64,000 nucleotides of DNA, taken from Nocardia yamanashiensis NBRC 100130. Lineage in GTDB: Bacteria > Actinomycetota > Actinomycetes > Mycobacteriales > Mycobacteriaceae. Under the pieces are notes generated by a model. It searched no databases. It worked only from the letters and a program-made list of their open reading frames with translations, and was not told the origin of the DNA. The position numbers and the translations under genes were made by a program. Shown here piece by piece: positions 24,928 through 33,164 of this stretch; position 1 is the stretch's first letter; every line of letters begins with the position of its first letter. The stretch is taken from the NCBI RefSeq assembly GCF_001613325.1, contig NZ_BDCD01000020.1:186001-250000 (forward strand), written 5' to 3'.

Positions 24928-26789
24928 CAGCTATCGGTGATCCCTAGTTCGGTGCGAATGAGTCGGGCGATATCGGCCGGGGTTCCGGCCGACGGGGTAA
25001 TGGTCAATTCGGCGAATTCCGGTCGCTCGTACGGCGAGTCGATGCCGGTGAATTCGCGCAGTTCCCCGGCGCGGGCCTTCTTGTACAGCCCCTTGGGGTC
25101 GCGCAGTTCGCATTCCTCGAGCGGAGTGTCGATGAATACCTCGCGGAACGGCAGGTGCTTCTCGTCGTGCAACTTCCGCGCCTCGCGCCGCTGCGCCCGG
25201 AACGGGCTGATCAGCGAGACGATGGCGATCATGCCCGCATCCGCGAACAACGCCGCGACCTCGGCCACGCGGCGGATGTTCTCGCGCCGGTCGTCGTCGG
25301 TGAAGCCGAGATTGCGATTGAGCCCGTGCCGCAGATTGTCGCCGTCGAGCAGATAGGCGGGCTGTCCGGCGGCGATCAGCTGCCGCTCCAATTCCACCGC
25401 GATGGTGGACTTCCCGGATCCGGACAGCCCGGTCATCCACACGGTCGCACCGGTGCTCAGGCGCTGCGTGCGCTCCACGGCGGACCGATGCCACACCACA
25501 TTGGACGCCTTGTGCTCCACCTTCGGCGCACCCGTCGACCGCCCGGTGATCATGCCCGCCGCGACGGTCTGATTGGTGGCGTCGTCGACCAGGATGAAAC
25601 TGCCCGTCGACCGATTGGCGCGATACGGATCGAACAGCAGCGGCTGCCGCGCCTTCAGGATCACGCGCCCGATATCGTTGAGCCCCAGCCGATCCGCGTC
25701 CGTCTGCCGGTGCAGGGTGTTGACGTCCAGGCGATAGTCCAGCTCGCTCACCTCGACCTTGGAGGTCTGCGCGGCCGTGCGAATCGAATAGGAATTACCG
25801 GCCCGCAGCTCGGTGTCGTCGGAGAACCAGCACACCATGGCGTCCAGTTCCCGGTCCTGATGCGGCTGATTGCCGGGCCGCGCGAGCATATCCCCACGGC
25901 CGATATCGATTTCGTCGTCCAGGGTGAGCGAGACGGCCATCCCGGTGAAGGCCTCCTCCACCTTGCCGCCGCCCGGTCCCCAGATCTGGGCGACCTTGCT
26001 GGTGCGCCCGGACGGCAGCACCACCACATCGTCGCCCGGTTTGAAGATGCCGCCCGCGACGGTGCCCGCGTAACTGCGCTGCGAATCCCCGTGCGGCCGG
26101 ATCACGTACTGCACCGGCAGCCGGGTGTCGATGAGGTTCCGGTCGGAGGCCACGTGCACTTCTTCCAGATGCCGCAGCAGCGGCGGGCCCGGATACCAGT
26201 CGCTCATGCGCTCGGAGGTGTCCACCACATTGTCGCCGAGCAGCGCCGACACCGGCACGAAACTCAGGTCGCCGACATCCAGCTTGGTGGCGAAATCGGC
26301 GAATTCCGAACGGATTTCCTCGAACCGCTGTTCGGAGTAGTCGACGAGATCCATCTTGTTCACGCACAGCACCAGGTGGCCCACGCCCAGCAGCGAGGAC
26401 AGGAAGGCGTGGCGGCGGGTCTGCTCGGAGACGCCCTTGCGCGCGTCGACCAGGATGAGCGCCAGGTCCGCGGTGGAGGCGCCGGTCACCATGTTCCGGG
26501 TGTACTGCACGTGCCCCGGGGTGTCGGCGATGATGAATTTCCTACGCGGCGTGGCGAAATAGCGGTACGCGACATCGATGGTGATGCCCTGCTCCCGCTC
26601 GGCCCGCAGTCCGTCGGTGACCAGCGACAGGTCCGGCTGCCCGGCTCCGCGCGCCACGCTCGCCTTCTCGATGGCGTCGAGCTGATCGCTGAACAGCGCC
26701 TTGGAATCGAACAGCAGCCGCCCGATGAGCGTCGACTTGCCGTCGTCCACGCTGCCCGCGGTCGCGAGGCGTAAAAGGTTGCGGCGCAT
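24927..26789 (-). CDS. cysNC: Bifunctional sulfate adenylyltransferase large subunit / APS kinase
   Basis: Fusion of 620 aa. The N-terminal CysN GTPase has GSVDDGKST (residues 12-20), DTPGHVQYTRNM and NKMDLVD; it drives the CysD reaction. The C-terminal APS kinase has P-loop WMTGLSGSGKST near 452, DGDNLRHGLNRNLGF, and the FIDTPLEECELRDPKGLYKKAR segment. Together with CysD it makes APS and then PAPS. The start is ATG 26789 (MRRNLLRLATAGSVDDG), sharing one base with the cysD stop (TGATG). The open frame runs on to 28265, but that part is not coding in this frame. No PAPS reductase (cysH) or sulfite reductase gene is nearby. Confidence 0.96.
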   Translation of the reverse strand: MRRNLLRLATAGSVDDGKSTLIGRLLFDSKALFSDQLDAIEKASVARGAGQPDLSLVTDGLRAEREQGITIDVAYRYFATPRRKFIIADTPGHVQYTRNMVTGASTADLALILVDARKGVSEQTRRHAFLSSLLGVGHLVLCVNKMDLVDYSEQRFEEIRSEFADFATKLDVGDLSFVPVSALLGDNVVDTSERMSDWYPGPPLLRHLEEVHVASDRNLIDTRLPVQYVIRPHGDSQRSYAGTVAGGIFKPGDDVVVLPSGRTSKVAQIWGPGGGKVEEAFTGMAVSLTLDDEIDIGRGDMLARPGNQPHQDRELDAMVCWFSDDTELRAGNSYSIRTAAQTSKVEVSELDYRLDVNTLHRQTDADRLGLNDIGRVILKARQPLLFDPYRANRSTGSFILVDDATNQTVAAGMITGRSTGAPKVEHKASNVVWHRSAVERTQRLSTGATVWMTGLSGSGKSTIAVELERQLIAAGQPAYLLDGDNLRHGLNRNLGFTDDDRRENIRRVAEVAALFADAGMIAIVSLISPFRAQRREARKLHDEKHLPFREVFIDTPLEECELRDPKGLYKKARAGELREFTGIDSPYERPEFAELTITPSAGTPADIARLIRTELGITDS

Positions 26790-27703
26790 CAGAAGTAGCC
26801 CTCTCGCTTGCGATCCTCCATGCCGGAGTCGGAGATGCGGTCGTCGGCGCGGGTGGCGCCGCGTTCGGTGAGGCGGGTGACGGCGGTTTCGGCGATCACC
26901 TCGGCCGGGGTGGCGGCGGTGGATTCCACGCAGCCGGTGCAGGTGGCGTCGCCGACGGTGCGGAAGCGCACGGTGGTCTCGAACGGTTTCTCGTCCGGGC
27001 CGACGGTCAGGAAGCGATTGTCCGCCAGCAGCATGCCGTCGCGTTCGAGCACGGTGCGGCGGTGCGCGTAGTACAGCGAAGGCAGCTGCACGCCGGCCTG
27101 ATCGATGTACTCCCAGATATCCAGCTCGGTCCAGTTCGAGAGCGGGAAGACCCGGATGTGCTCGCCCTTGGCGTGCCGGCCGTTGTACAGGTTCCACACC
27201 TCGGGGCGCTGCGCGCGCGGATCCCAGCTGCCGTATTCGTCGCGGAAGCTGAACACCCGCTCCTTGGCGCGGGCCTTCTCCTCGTCGCGACGCGCGCCGC
27301 CGAACACGGCGTCGAAGCGGTGTTCCTTGATGGTGCGCAGCAAAGTGGTGGTTTGCAGGCGATTCCGGGTCTCGCCCGGCTTCTCCACCGCGCGCCCGGC
27401 GTCGATGTCCTCCTGCACGCTGCCGATGAGCAATTGCGCGCCGAGTTCGGCGGCGGTGCGGTCCCGGAAGTCGATCACTTCGTCGAAATTGTGCCCGGTG
27501 TCGATGTGCAGCAACGGAAAAGGCAGCGGCGCGGGCCAGAACGCCCGCCGCGCCAGCTCCAGCATCACCGCCGAATCCTTGCCGCCGGAGAACAGCAGCA
27601 CCGGCCGTTCGAAGGTGGCCGCCACCTCCCTGATGATGTGCACCGATTCCGCCTCCAGGGCGGACAGGTGCGACAACTCGTATCCCGCACGCATCAACGT
27701 CAC
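26789..27703 (-). CDS. cysD: Sulfate adenylyltransferase small subunit
   Basis: PP-loop ATP pyrophosphatase of 304 aa with VLLFSGGKDSAVMLEL near residue 35 and the typical IDTGHNFDEVIDFRD and PLSNWTELDIWEYI segments; the C-terminal KREGYF is characteristic of CysD. It makes APS from sulfate and ATP with CysN. The start may be GTG 27703 or ATG 27694. It is the first gene of cysD-cysNC-DUF1214-SDR-sulfotransferase. Two palindromes lie 35-62 bp upstream. Confidence 0.96.
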   Translation of the reverse strand: MTLMRAGYELSHLSALEAESVHIIREVAATFERPVLLFSGGKDSAVMLELARRAFWPAPLPFPLLHIDTGHNFDEVIDFRDRTAAELGAQLLIGSVQEDIDAGRAVEKPGETRNRLQTTTLLRTIKEHRFDAVFGGARRDEEKARAKERVFSFRDEYGSWDPRAQRPEVWNLYNGRHAKGEHIRVFPLSNWTELDIWEYIDQAGVQLPSLYYAHRRTVLERDGMLLADNRFLTVGPDEKPFETTVRFRTVGDATCTGCVESTAATPAEVIAETAVTRLTERGATRADDRISDSGMEDRKREGYF

Positions 27704-27737
27704 TCACTCGCCGCGCCGATCCACCCAACTTGCGTTG

Positions 27738-27765
27738 TCGAATATTCGACGCTATCGTTCGATAA
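27738..27765 (-). promoter_or_regulatory. Two palindromes upstream of cysD, candidate sulfur-control operators
   Basis: GTCGAATATTCGAC (27738-27751) is a perfect 14-bp palindrome, followed 2 bp later by TATCGTTCGATA (27754-27765), a perfect 12-bp palindrome with overlapping sequence character (ATCG/CGAT). They precede the cysD operon and may bind its regulator; the protein is not identified. Confidence 0.5.
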
Positions 27766-28044
27766 TGTGACACCGACGATAGGTCGGCCGACCAGCAGCG
27801 GTCAATACCCCGCCGCGCATTCCGGTGTCCGGCCTGTTCACGGCCGTCCAGCCAAAGGCCCGGCGGGCGGTGCGGCCGTCCACCGCATCGCGAACAGCAC
27901 GCCCGTACACCCGAATACGCACCCCGCCGAACGGCCGGCAGCCGCGGGCCATCGGCCGCCTCGACCGCCGGACATGCCCCACCGGCACCGACCACGGATA
28001 ATTGCTTCGCCGCACCCCCGACCAGTAGGGATGGACCCGCCCGA
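27766..28044. other. Intergenic region between cysD and an IclR-type gene
   Basis: About 280 bp between divergent genes. Small open frames on both strands lack start signals and plausible composition. It should hold the IclR-gene promoter and part of the cysD promoter; no hairpin or riboswitch was recognised. Confidence 0.4.
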
Positions 28045-28926
28045 ATGACCACCGCCGCATCGACTTCCGAGGCCGCCCCCGACGCCGCGACCTCGCCGCC
28101 GACCCGCCGCGTGGTGCAGGCCGTCGAACTGCTCTCCCGGCACCCCGCCGAACGGCTGTCCCTGGCCCGCATAGTCCGGGCCACCGGCATGTCCCGCGCC
28201 ACCGCGCACGCCGTGCTCACCCAGCTCACCGCCGACGGCTGGACCACCCGCGACGACGCCGGCAACTACGCCCTGGGCCTCTCACTGCTGGCCGTCGCGC
28301 GCCGCGCCGAATCCGCCTTCCCCCTGCACCAATTGGCCCTGGCCCCCATGCGCGCCCTGCACGAGCGGTTCGGCGTCCCGGTCTTCCTGTCCGAACGCCA
28401 GCAGGACACCATCGTCATCACCGAGGTCCTCGGCACCCCGTCGGTCCCGTGGATCCGCACCGGCCGCCGCCTCCCCCTCGCGCCCCCGGTGACCCGCGAA
28501 TACATCGCCTGGGCCGATGCCGCCGAACGCGAATCCTGGCTGGCCGCCGCCGATCCCACCCATCGCGCCCGCCTGGAATCGGTCCTCGACGCCATCCGCA
28601 CCCGCGGCTACACCGTCGAACGCCTCGCCGACGACTCCGGCCCCATGCTGGAAGCCCTGGCCGCCCTGCGCAATTCCCCCGTCACCGACCCCCTCCGCCA
28701 CCGCCTCAGCGCCCTGATCGCCGACTTGATCACCATCGACTACCTCCCCGACGAACTCACCGACCACAACGCCGTCGTCTCGGTCTCCGCCCCGATCTTC
28801 TCCCCCCAGGGCGCGGTCACCGCCTCGATAGTCGCCTGCCCCGACAGCCAGCTCTCCGCCGCCGACCTGGAAGCACTGGCAGCCGCCACCGTCGCCGCCG
28901 CAGACACCGTGACCCGCGCCCGCTGA
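28045..28926 (+). CDS. IclR-family transcriptional regulator
   Basis: Protein of 293 aa with an N-terminal winged helix (RRVVQAVELLSRHPAERLSLARIVRATGMSRATAHAVLTQLTADGW) and a C-terminal GAF-like ligand domain ending with the family-style VSVSAPIFSPQGAVTASIVACP. It diverges from cysD 341 bp away, which is further than usual for a local regulator. Targets and ligand are unknown. Codon use is extremely C-rich. Confidence 0.88.
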   Translation: MTTAASTSEAAPDAATSPPTRRVVQAVELLSRHPAERLSLARIVRATGMSRATAHAVLTQLTADGWTTRDDAGNYALGLSLLAVARRAESAFPLHQLALAPMRALHERFGVPVFLSERQQDTIVITEVLGTPSVPWIRTGRRLPLAPPVTREYIAWADAAERESWLAAADPTHRARLESVLDAIRTRGYTVERLADDSGPMLEALAALRNSPVTDPLRHRLSALIADLITIDYLPDELTDHNAVVSVSAPIFSPQGAVTASIVACPDSQLSAADLEALAAATVAAADTVTRAR

Positions 28927-28987
28927 ATCCGAAGGCACAGCTCGACTCTCCCCGACTCGGACGCGCCCCCTCGTCATCCCGGCATGA

Positions 28988-30040
28988 TCAGTGCTGGATC
29001 GGGTCGGGCTGAACGGCTATGGCGCGCACGGCTTCTCGGACGAGGTCGCCGCTGCGGTCGAGGGCGATCGCAGCACGTAGGTGGTTTCGGCCATCGCCGC
29101 CGAGGACGTGCGCCGCGAGCGCGCGGACGGCGTGGATGTCGGCCAGTTCGGCGGAGGTTGGATCGCCGGGAAGCGCTGCACCGCTGCTGGAGTCGCGGCC
29201 GTCGCCGGACTCGGCCTCCTCGCCTTCAGCGGAGCTCCGGCCGTACGACAAGGCTTCGACGCTCAGACTCTCCGCCCGGCCCGGGTCACCGGAGCGCAGC
29301 GCGGCGAGGGCGAGCAGGCCGATCAATCGCGGTGTGCGCGGAGTGTTCTCGATCAACCATTGCAGACGTTTCGCGGTGAGTTCCAGGTCGGCTTCGGTAG
29401 GGGTGGGGCCAGTGAGGGTGCGGCGGCAGACGGTGATCACGGTCGGCGCGAGATCCGCGCGCGGGGCCGGGGATACGGGGGCGGGCAGGCCGAAGGCGGT
29501 GGTCAGGACGCGCTGACGCTGCTCGATCTCGCGGCCCTCGGTCGGTGAGGCGAAGCCGAAGATGCGGGCTCCGTCGCTCCACATTCCAGTCCGGTCCCGC
29601 ATCGGGATGAGGTTGCCGACAGCAAGGGAGAGCGGCACCATCACGAGCACGACACGCACCACGATCGGGGCGGGCACGGCTACCACCGCCACCTGGAGCA
29701 GGTTCGCGGCCGGACCGGCGAAATAGATCAGCCGGGGCCATCTCGCGCGGTGCACCGGCAGTTCCACGCGCGCGGTCGGGTGCAGGCCGAAATACACCGG
29801 GAGGCCGCCGATCCGGATTTCCCGGATCCCGGACTGCCCGGGCTGGGCGCCGAGGTACACCGCCGTCGCACGCACCCCGAGCAACCGGCCGGCCGCCAGG
29901 TGACCGAGCTCGTGCAGCACCAGCGACACGATCAGGTAGCTCGCCGCGAACCAGGGCGACAGCGCGACCAGGTGATCCGTCTGCCAGAACACCGCGGTCA
30001 TCCCCGCCATCACGGCCGCGACCGACACGATCATCCACAT
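28988..30040 (-). CDS. M50 site-2-type membrane metalloprotease with C-terminal extension
   Basis: About 350 aa from ATG 30040 (GGGAGA upstream); the frame to 30115 is longer. Several hydrophobic helices carry the zinc motif HELGHLAAG near residue 43, and LIPMRDRTGMWSDG later matches the region where the third ligand (Asp) of site-2 proteases lies. The C-terminal ~170 residues are soluble, helical and Ala/Glu/Arg rich, possibly TPR-like. Intramembrane cleavage is the family activity; the substrate is unknown. Confidence 0.75.
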   Translation of the reverse strand: MWMIVSVAAVMAGMTAVFWQTDHLVALSPWFAASYLIVSLVLHELGHLAAGRLLGVRATAVYLGAQPGQSGIREIRIGGLPVYFGLHPTARVELPVHRARWPRLIYFAGPAANLLQVAVVAVPAPIVVRVVLVMVPLSLAVGNLIPMRDRTGMWSDGARIFGFASPTEGREIEQRQRVLTTAFGLPAPVSPAPRADLAPTVITVCRRTLTGPTPTEADLELTAKRLQWLIENTPRTPRLIGLLALAALRSGDPGRAESLSVEALSYGRSSAEGEEAESGDGRDSSSGAALPGDPTSAELADIHAVRALAAHVLGGDGRNHLRAAIALDRSGDLVREAVRAIAVQPDPIQH

Positions 30041-30145
30041 TCCGGTGTTCTCCCTACCGCTCGAAGCGCATCGTAAGCACCGAATCGCACCCGCGCACCT
30101 CCGGGAGAGCGGCAACAGCGCTGGTCATAGGGCAGGATCGGAGGA

Positions 30146-30679
30146 ATGGACGCCCTTTCCTCGCGCGAGGTCTATTCGAATCGATGGATTACGGTGCGGG
30201 AGGACTACATTCCCGGCTGGGACGGGCAGCCGTCGCTGTACTCGGTGGTGGAGAAGTCCGATTTCGCGGTCGTGATCCCGTTCGACGGGGAACGGTTCCA
30301 CCTGGTCGAGCAGTACCGGTACCCGATCGACCAGCGCAGCTGGGAGTTCCCGGCGGGCACCGTCGCCGACGAGGTGTTCGACGCCGAGGCGGTGGCGCGG
30401 CAGGAACTGCGCGAGGAGACCGGGCTGCGTGCGGGGCGCATGACCTTCCTGGGCAAGCTGGCGGTCGCCCCGTCGGTGTGCAGCCATTCGGGGCACGTCT
30501 TCCTGGCCACCCACCTGACCGAGGGCGCGCACGAACGCGAACCCTCGGAGCAGGACATGGTGTCGCGCTGGTTCACCCGGGCGGAACTGGAGCGGATGAT
30601 CCGCGCGGGCGAGATCCTGGACGCCGATACCGTCGCCGCCTACGGCATGCTGCTGCTGCACGAACGCGGCGGCGAGTGA
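30146..30679 (+). CDS. NUDIX hydrolase, ADP-ribose pyrophosphatase-like
   Basis: Protein of 177 aa laid out like ADP-ribose pyrophosphatases: FHLVEQYRYPID, then SWEFPAGTVADEVFDAEAVA leading into the Nudix helix RQELREETGL. The first catalytic-helix residue of the usual R-E-L is Gln here (QEL), while the metal-binding EE pair is kept. It diverges from the M50 protease gene and converges with the SDR gene, with 1 bp between stops. Confidence 0.85.
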   Translation: MDALSSREVYSNRWITVREDYIPGWDGQPSLYSVVEKSDFAVVIPFDGERFHLVEQYRYPIDQRSWEFPAGTVADEVFDAEAVARQELREETGLRAGRMTFLGKLAVAPSVCSHSGHVFLATHLTEGAHEREPSEQDMVSRWFTRAELERMIRAGEILDADTVAAYGMLLLHERGGE

Positions 30680-30680
30680 A

Positions 30681-31433
30681 TCACCAAGCCAGACGCCCGT
30701 ATTCGGCCCCGCCCTCCGCACCCCAGAGGTAACCCCACAGTTCGCCGGTGGGCCCGTCGGCGGGCAGCGTGGCCAGATACACCGACGGTTCCGCACCCTG
30801 CTCGGCGGTGCGGAAGCCGGTATTGCGATTGAGGTCGGTGGCGCAGTAACCCGGATTCGCGGCATTGACCTTGATCGGGGTGTCCCACAGTTCCTTGGCG
30901 TACATGACGGTGACCATGTTCAGCGCCGTCTTGGACGACGGGTACGGCACCGAGACCATCGGCCACATGGGCCCGGCCTGGTCGCTCATGCCCGCGAGCG
31001 AACCGACCTCACTGGACACGTTCACGATGCGGGCGGCCTCGGCGCGGCGCAGCAGCGGCAGCAGCGCATTGGTCACCGCCACCACCCCGAAGACATTGGT
31101 CTCGTACACGTTCCGCAGATTGGCGAGCGAGGTCGAGGACGGTTTACCGTCCCCGTCGAAGCCCCCGGTGATACCCGCGTTGTTGATCAGGATGTCGAGC
31201 CTGCCGAACTCGGCGTCGATCCACGCGGCGGCCCGGTCGATGGATTCCGCGTCCGTCACATCCAAGTGCACGAAATGCGCCTGCGCCCCTTCGGCTTTCA
31301 GCTTCTCGACCGCGGCCCGCCCCAATTCGGCGTCGCGGGCCGCCGCGAGCACGGTCGTGCCGCGCGCGGCGAGCTGCCGCGCGGTTTCGAATCCGATGCC
31401 CTTGTTGGCTCCGGTGATGAGTGCGATGGTCAT
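30681..31433 (-). CDS. Carbonyl-reductase-like SDR
   Basis: SDR of 250 aa with TGANKGIGFETARQL at the N-terminus (as in CBR1-type carbonyl reductases), NNAGI, NVSSEVGS for the catalytic Ser, and YPSSKTALN for the catalytic Tyr/Lys, then NPGYCATDLN. It probably reduces small carbonyl compounds with NADPH. Start ATG 31433 is preferred (AGGGTG upstream) over GTG 31442. It diverges from an XRE-type regulator at 31520. Confidence 0.88.
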   Translation of the reverse strand: MTIALITGANKGIGFETARQLAARGTTVLAAARDAELGRAAVEKLKAEGAQAHFVHLDVTDAESIDRAAAWIDAEFGRLDILINNAGITGGFDGDGKPSSTSLANLRNVYETNVFGVVAVTNALLPLLRRAEAARIVNVSSEVGSLAGMSDQAGPMWPMVSVPYPSSKTALNMVTVMYAKELWDTPIKVNAANPGYCATDLNRNTGFRTAEQGAEPSVYLATLPADGPTGELWGYLWGAEGGAEYGRLAW

Positions 31434-31469
31434 GACATTCACCCTGACATCGGATGAAATCCACGGGGA

Positions 31470-31484
31470 GGAACAAGTTGTACC
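31470..31484. promoter_or_regulatory. Imperfect palindrome between SDR and MmyB-type regulator
   Basis: GGAACAAGTTGTACC has 7-bp arms with one mismatch and lies between the divergent SDR and XRE genes. It is a candidate site for the regulator encoded at 31520. Confidence 0.35.
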
Positions 31485-31519
31485 ACCCGCGAATCGCCCA
31501 CAGGGCCGACACTTGAGGT

Positions 31520-32359
31520 ATGGCGGATCGGAGCGAACTCGCGGATTTCCTACGCACCCGGCGAAATCGATTGCAGCCCAGCGATGTCGGGCTGCCCGAC
31601 GGATTGAACCGGCGCGCGCCCGGGCTGCGCCGGCAGGAGGTCGCCCAGCTGGCCGGGATCTCGGTCGACTACTACATCCGGCTGGAGCAGGCGCGCGGCG
31701 CCCGGCCGTCCCGGCAGGTGCTGGGCGCGGTGGCGCGGGCGCTCATGCTGACCGCCGACGAACGCGAATACCTGTACCGGATCGCGGGCGAGCAGCCGCC
31801 GGCCGTGACCGGGCCGGATCGCACGGTGCCGGCCTCGGCGCGGGTGATCCTGGACAGCCTCACCACGCCCGCCTATCTGGTGGACGCCACCTACGAGGTG
31901 CTGGCCTGGAATCGCGCCGCGGTGCCGTTCATCGGCGATCTGGAACGGGTGCCCGGCCACGAACGCAATATGGTGCGCTGGATGTTCCAGCAGGCCGCCG
32001 ACCATCCGCAATGGTCGGAGGAGGACGTGCAACGTTTCGCCCAGTCCACCGTCGCCGATCTGCGCGCCGCCTACGCCCGCTATCCCGGCAATCCCGCGCT
32101 GGCCGGGCTGGTCACCGAACTGCTGGGCACCGCACCGCGTTTCGCCGAGATGTGGCGGGCGCACGATGTCGAGGTGCGGCGCGGGTATCACAAACGCTTG
32201 CAGCATCCCGAGCTCGGCCGGCTGGAATTCGAATGCCAGGTGCTGCACATCTCCGACACCGATCAGCGGCTGATCGTCTACTGCCCCGCACCGGGTTCGC
32301 GCACCGCGGCGGTCTTCCATTCGCTCGCCGGTCAGGCGGCGGGTTCGGAGGACAGGTAG
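31520..32359 (+). CDS. XRE-family regulator with MmyB-like ligand domain
   Basis: Protein of 279 aa: N-terminal helix-turn-helix with the group-specific RRQEVAQLAGISVDYYIRLEQARGARPSRQVLGAVARAL, followed by the PAS-like MmyB domain (TPAYLVDATYEVLAWNRAAVPFIGD). These regulators commonly sit divergent to an SDR, as here, and control it in response to small hydrophobic ligands. Its 3' end overlaps the convergent TetR gene by 28 bp. Confidence 0.92.
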   Translation: MADRSELADFLRTRRNRLQPSDVGLPDGLNRRAPGLRRQEVAQLAGISVDYYIRLEQARGARPSRQVLGAVARALMLTADEREYLYRIAGEQPPAVTGPDRTVPASARVILDSLTTPAYLVDATYEVLAWNRAAVPFIGDLERVPGHERNMVRWMFQQAADHPQWSEEDVQRFAQSTVADLRAAYARYPGNPALAGLVTELLGTAPRFAEMWRAHDVEVRRGYHKRLQHPELGRLEFECQVLHISDTDQRLIVYCPAPGSRTAAVFHSLAGQAAGSEDR

Positions 32360-32934
32360 CGCTGGATGGCCGGCGCTACCTCGGCCAGTAGTTCTTCGTG
32401 CGTGAGCGCGACGACCGGCGGAATGCGAAGCACGTAGCGGCACAAGGCGATTCCCAGCATCTGCGACACCACCAGCGCCGCCCGCCGCAGCGCGTCCGCG
32501 GGCGCACCGAAGCGCAGCACCGCGGGCATCACCTGCCCGGCGAACACCTCGCGCACCCGGGCCGCCACGGCGTCGTCGGTCACCGCGGACCGCAGCAGCG
32601 TCAACAGGATCTCGTCGCCCGGCGCGGTCTCCCACAGTTCCAGGAACCGCCGGACCAGCACCTCGCCGATCGAATCCGAGGGGACCGCGGACAGATCCGG
32701 CAATCCCAGCTCGATATCCACGGCGGCGGCGAACAGTCCGTCCTTGCTGCCGTAATAGCGCATGACCATGGCCGGATCGATCCCGGCGTCGGTGGCGATG
32801 GCGCGAATGGTGGCCTTGCGGAAGCCGTCCTCGGCGAATCGGCGGCGCGCGGCCTCGAGAATCACGGCGCGCGTGGCGTCGGAGCGGCGCGGCGCCGGGG
32901 TCTGCGCGGGGTCGGGTTCCAGCGATGCGGTCAT
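32332..32934 (-). CDS. TetR-family regulator
   Basis: Protein of 200 aa from ATG 32934; the open frame to 33045 spans the promoter/operator region. The helix-turn-helix is TRAVILEAARRRFAEDGFRKATIRAIATDAGIDPAMVMRYYGSKDGLF, and the C-terminal domain is like those of Rv1019-type regulators. It diverges from the FAD monooxygenase at 33165 across an interval with repeated CAACA/TGTTG palindromes and a near-ideal promoter. Confidence 0.88.
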   Translation of the reverse strand: MTASLEPDPAQTPAPRRSDATRAVILEAARRRFAEDGFRKATIRAIATDAGIDPAMVMRYYGSKDGLFAAAVDIELGLPDLSAVPSDSIGEVLVRRFLELWETAPGDEILLTLLRSAVTDDAVAARVREVFAGQVMPAVLRFGAPADALRRAALVVSQMLGIALCRYVLRIPPVVALTHEELLAEVAPAIQRYLSSEPAA

Positions 32935-32950
32935 GCCAACAACTGTAGGC

Positions 32951-33019
32951 CAACAAGTGTTGACAGTCGCGCACGGGGGACCTATCTTTATGTCAACGTC
33001 CGTTGGCCAACAAATGTTG
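32951..33019 (+). promoter_or_regulatory. Strong promoter with flanking TetR-type operators
   Basis: A consensus -35 TTGACA (32960-32965), 17-bp spacer and -10 TATCTT (32983-32988) point toward the monooxygenase. Palindrome CAACAAGTGTTG (32951-32962) overlaps the -35, CAACAAATGTTG (33008-33019) lies after the start point, and a third palindrome CAACGTCCGTTG is at 32994-33005. This is a clear repression geometry. Confidence 0.65.
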
Positions 33020-33164
33020 ACCACACCGATTCCCCTGGCGCTCATGCAGATTGCACGGTGCCGCCAGGTGATACCGCACCTGCAACAGGTGGCGCACGCA
33101 CTGTCCCGCGCACCGCCGCGATGCCAGCCTGTTCCACGTCACTTCCGACGCTTTAGGAGTCACC

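Noticed and set aside
24927..28265. A 1112-aa frame extending cysNC through cysD and beyond
   Set aside because: Only the part after 26789 reads as CysNC; the rest is a shadow of cysD and intergenic DNA.
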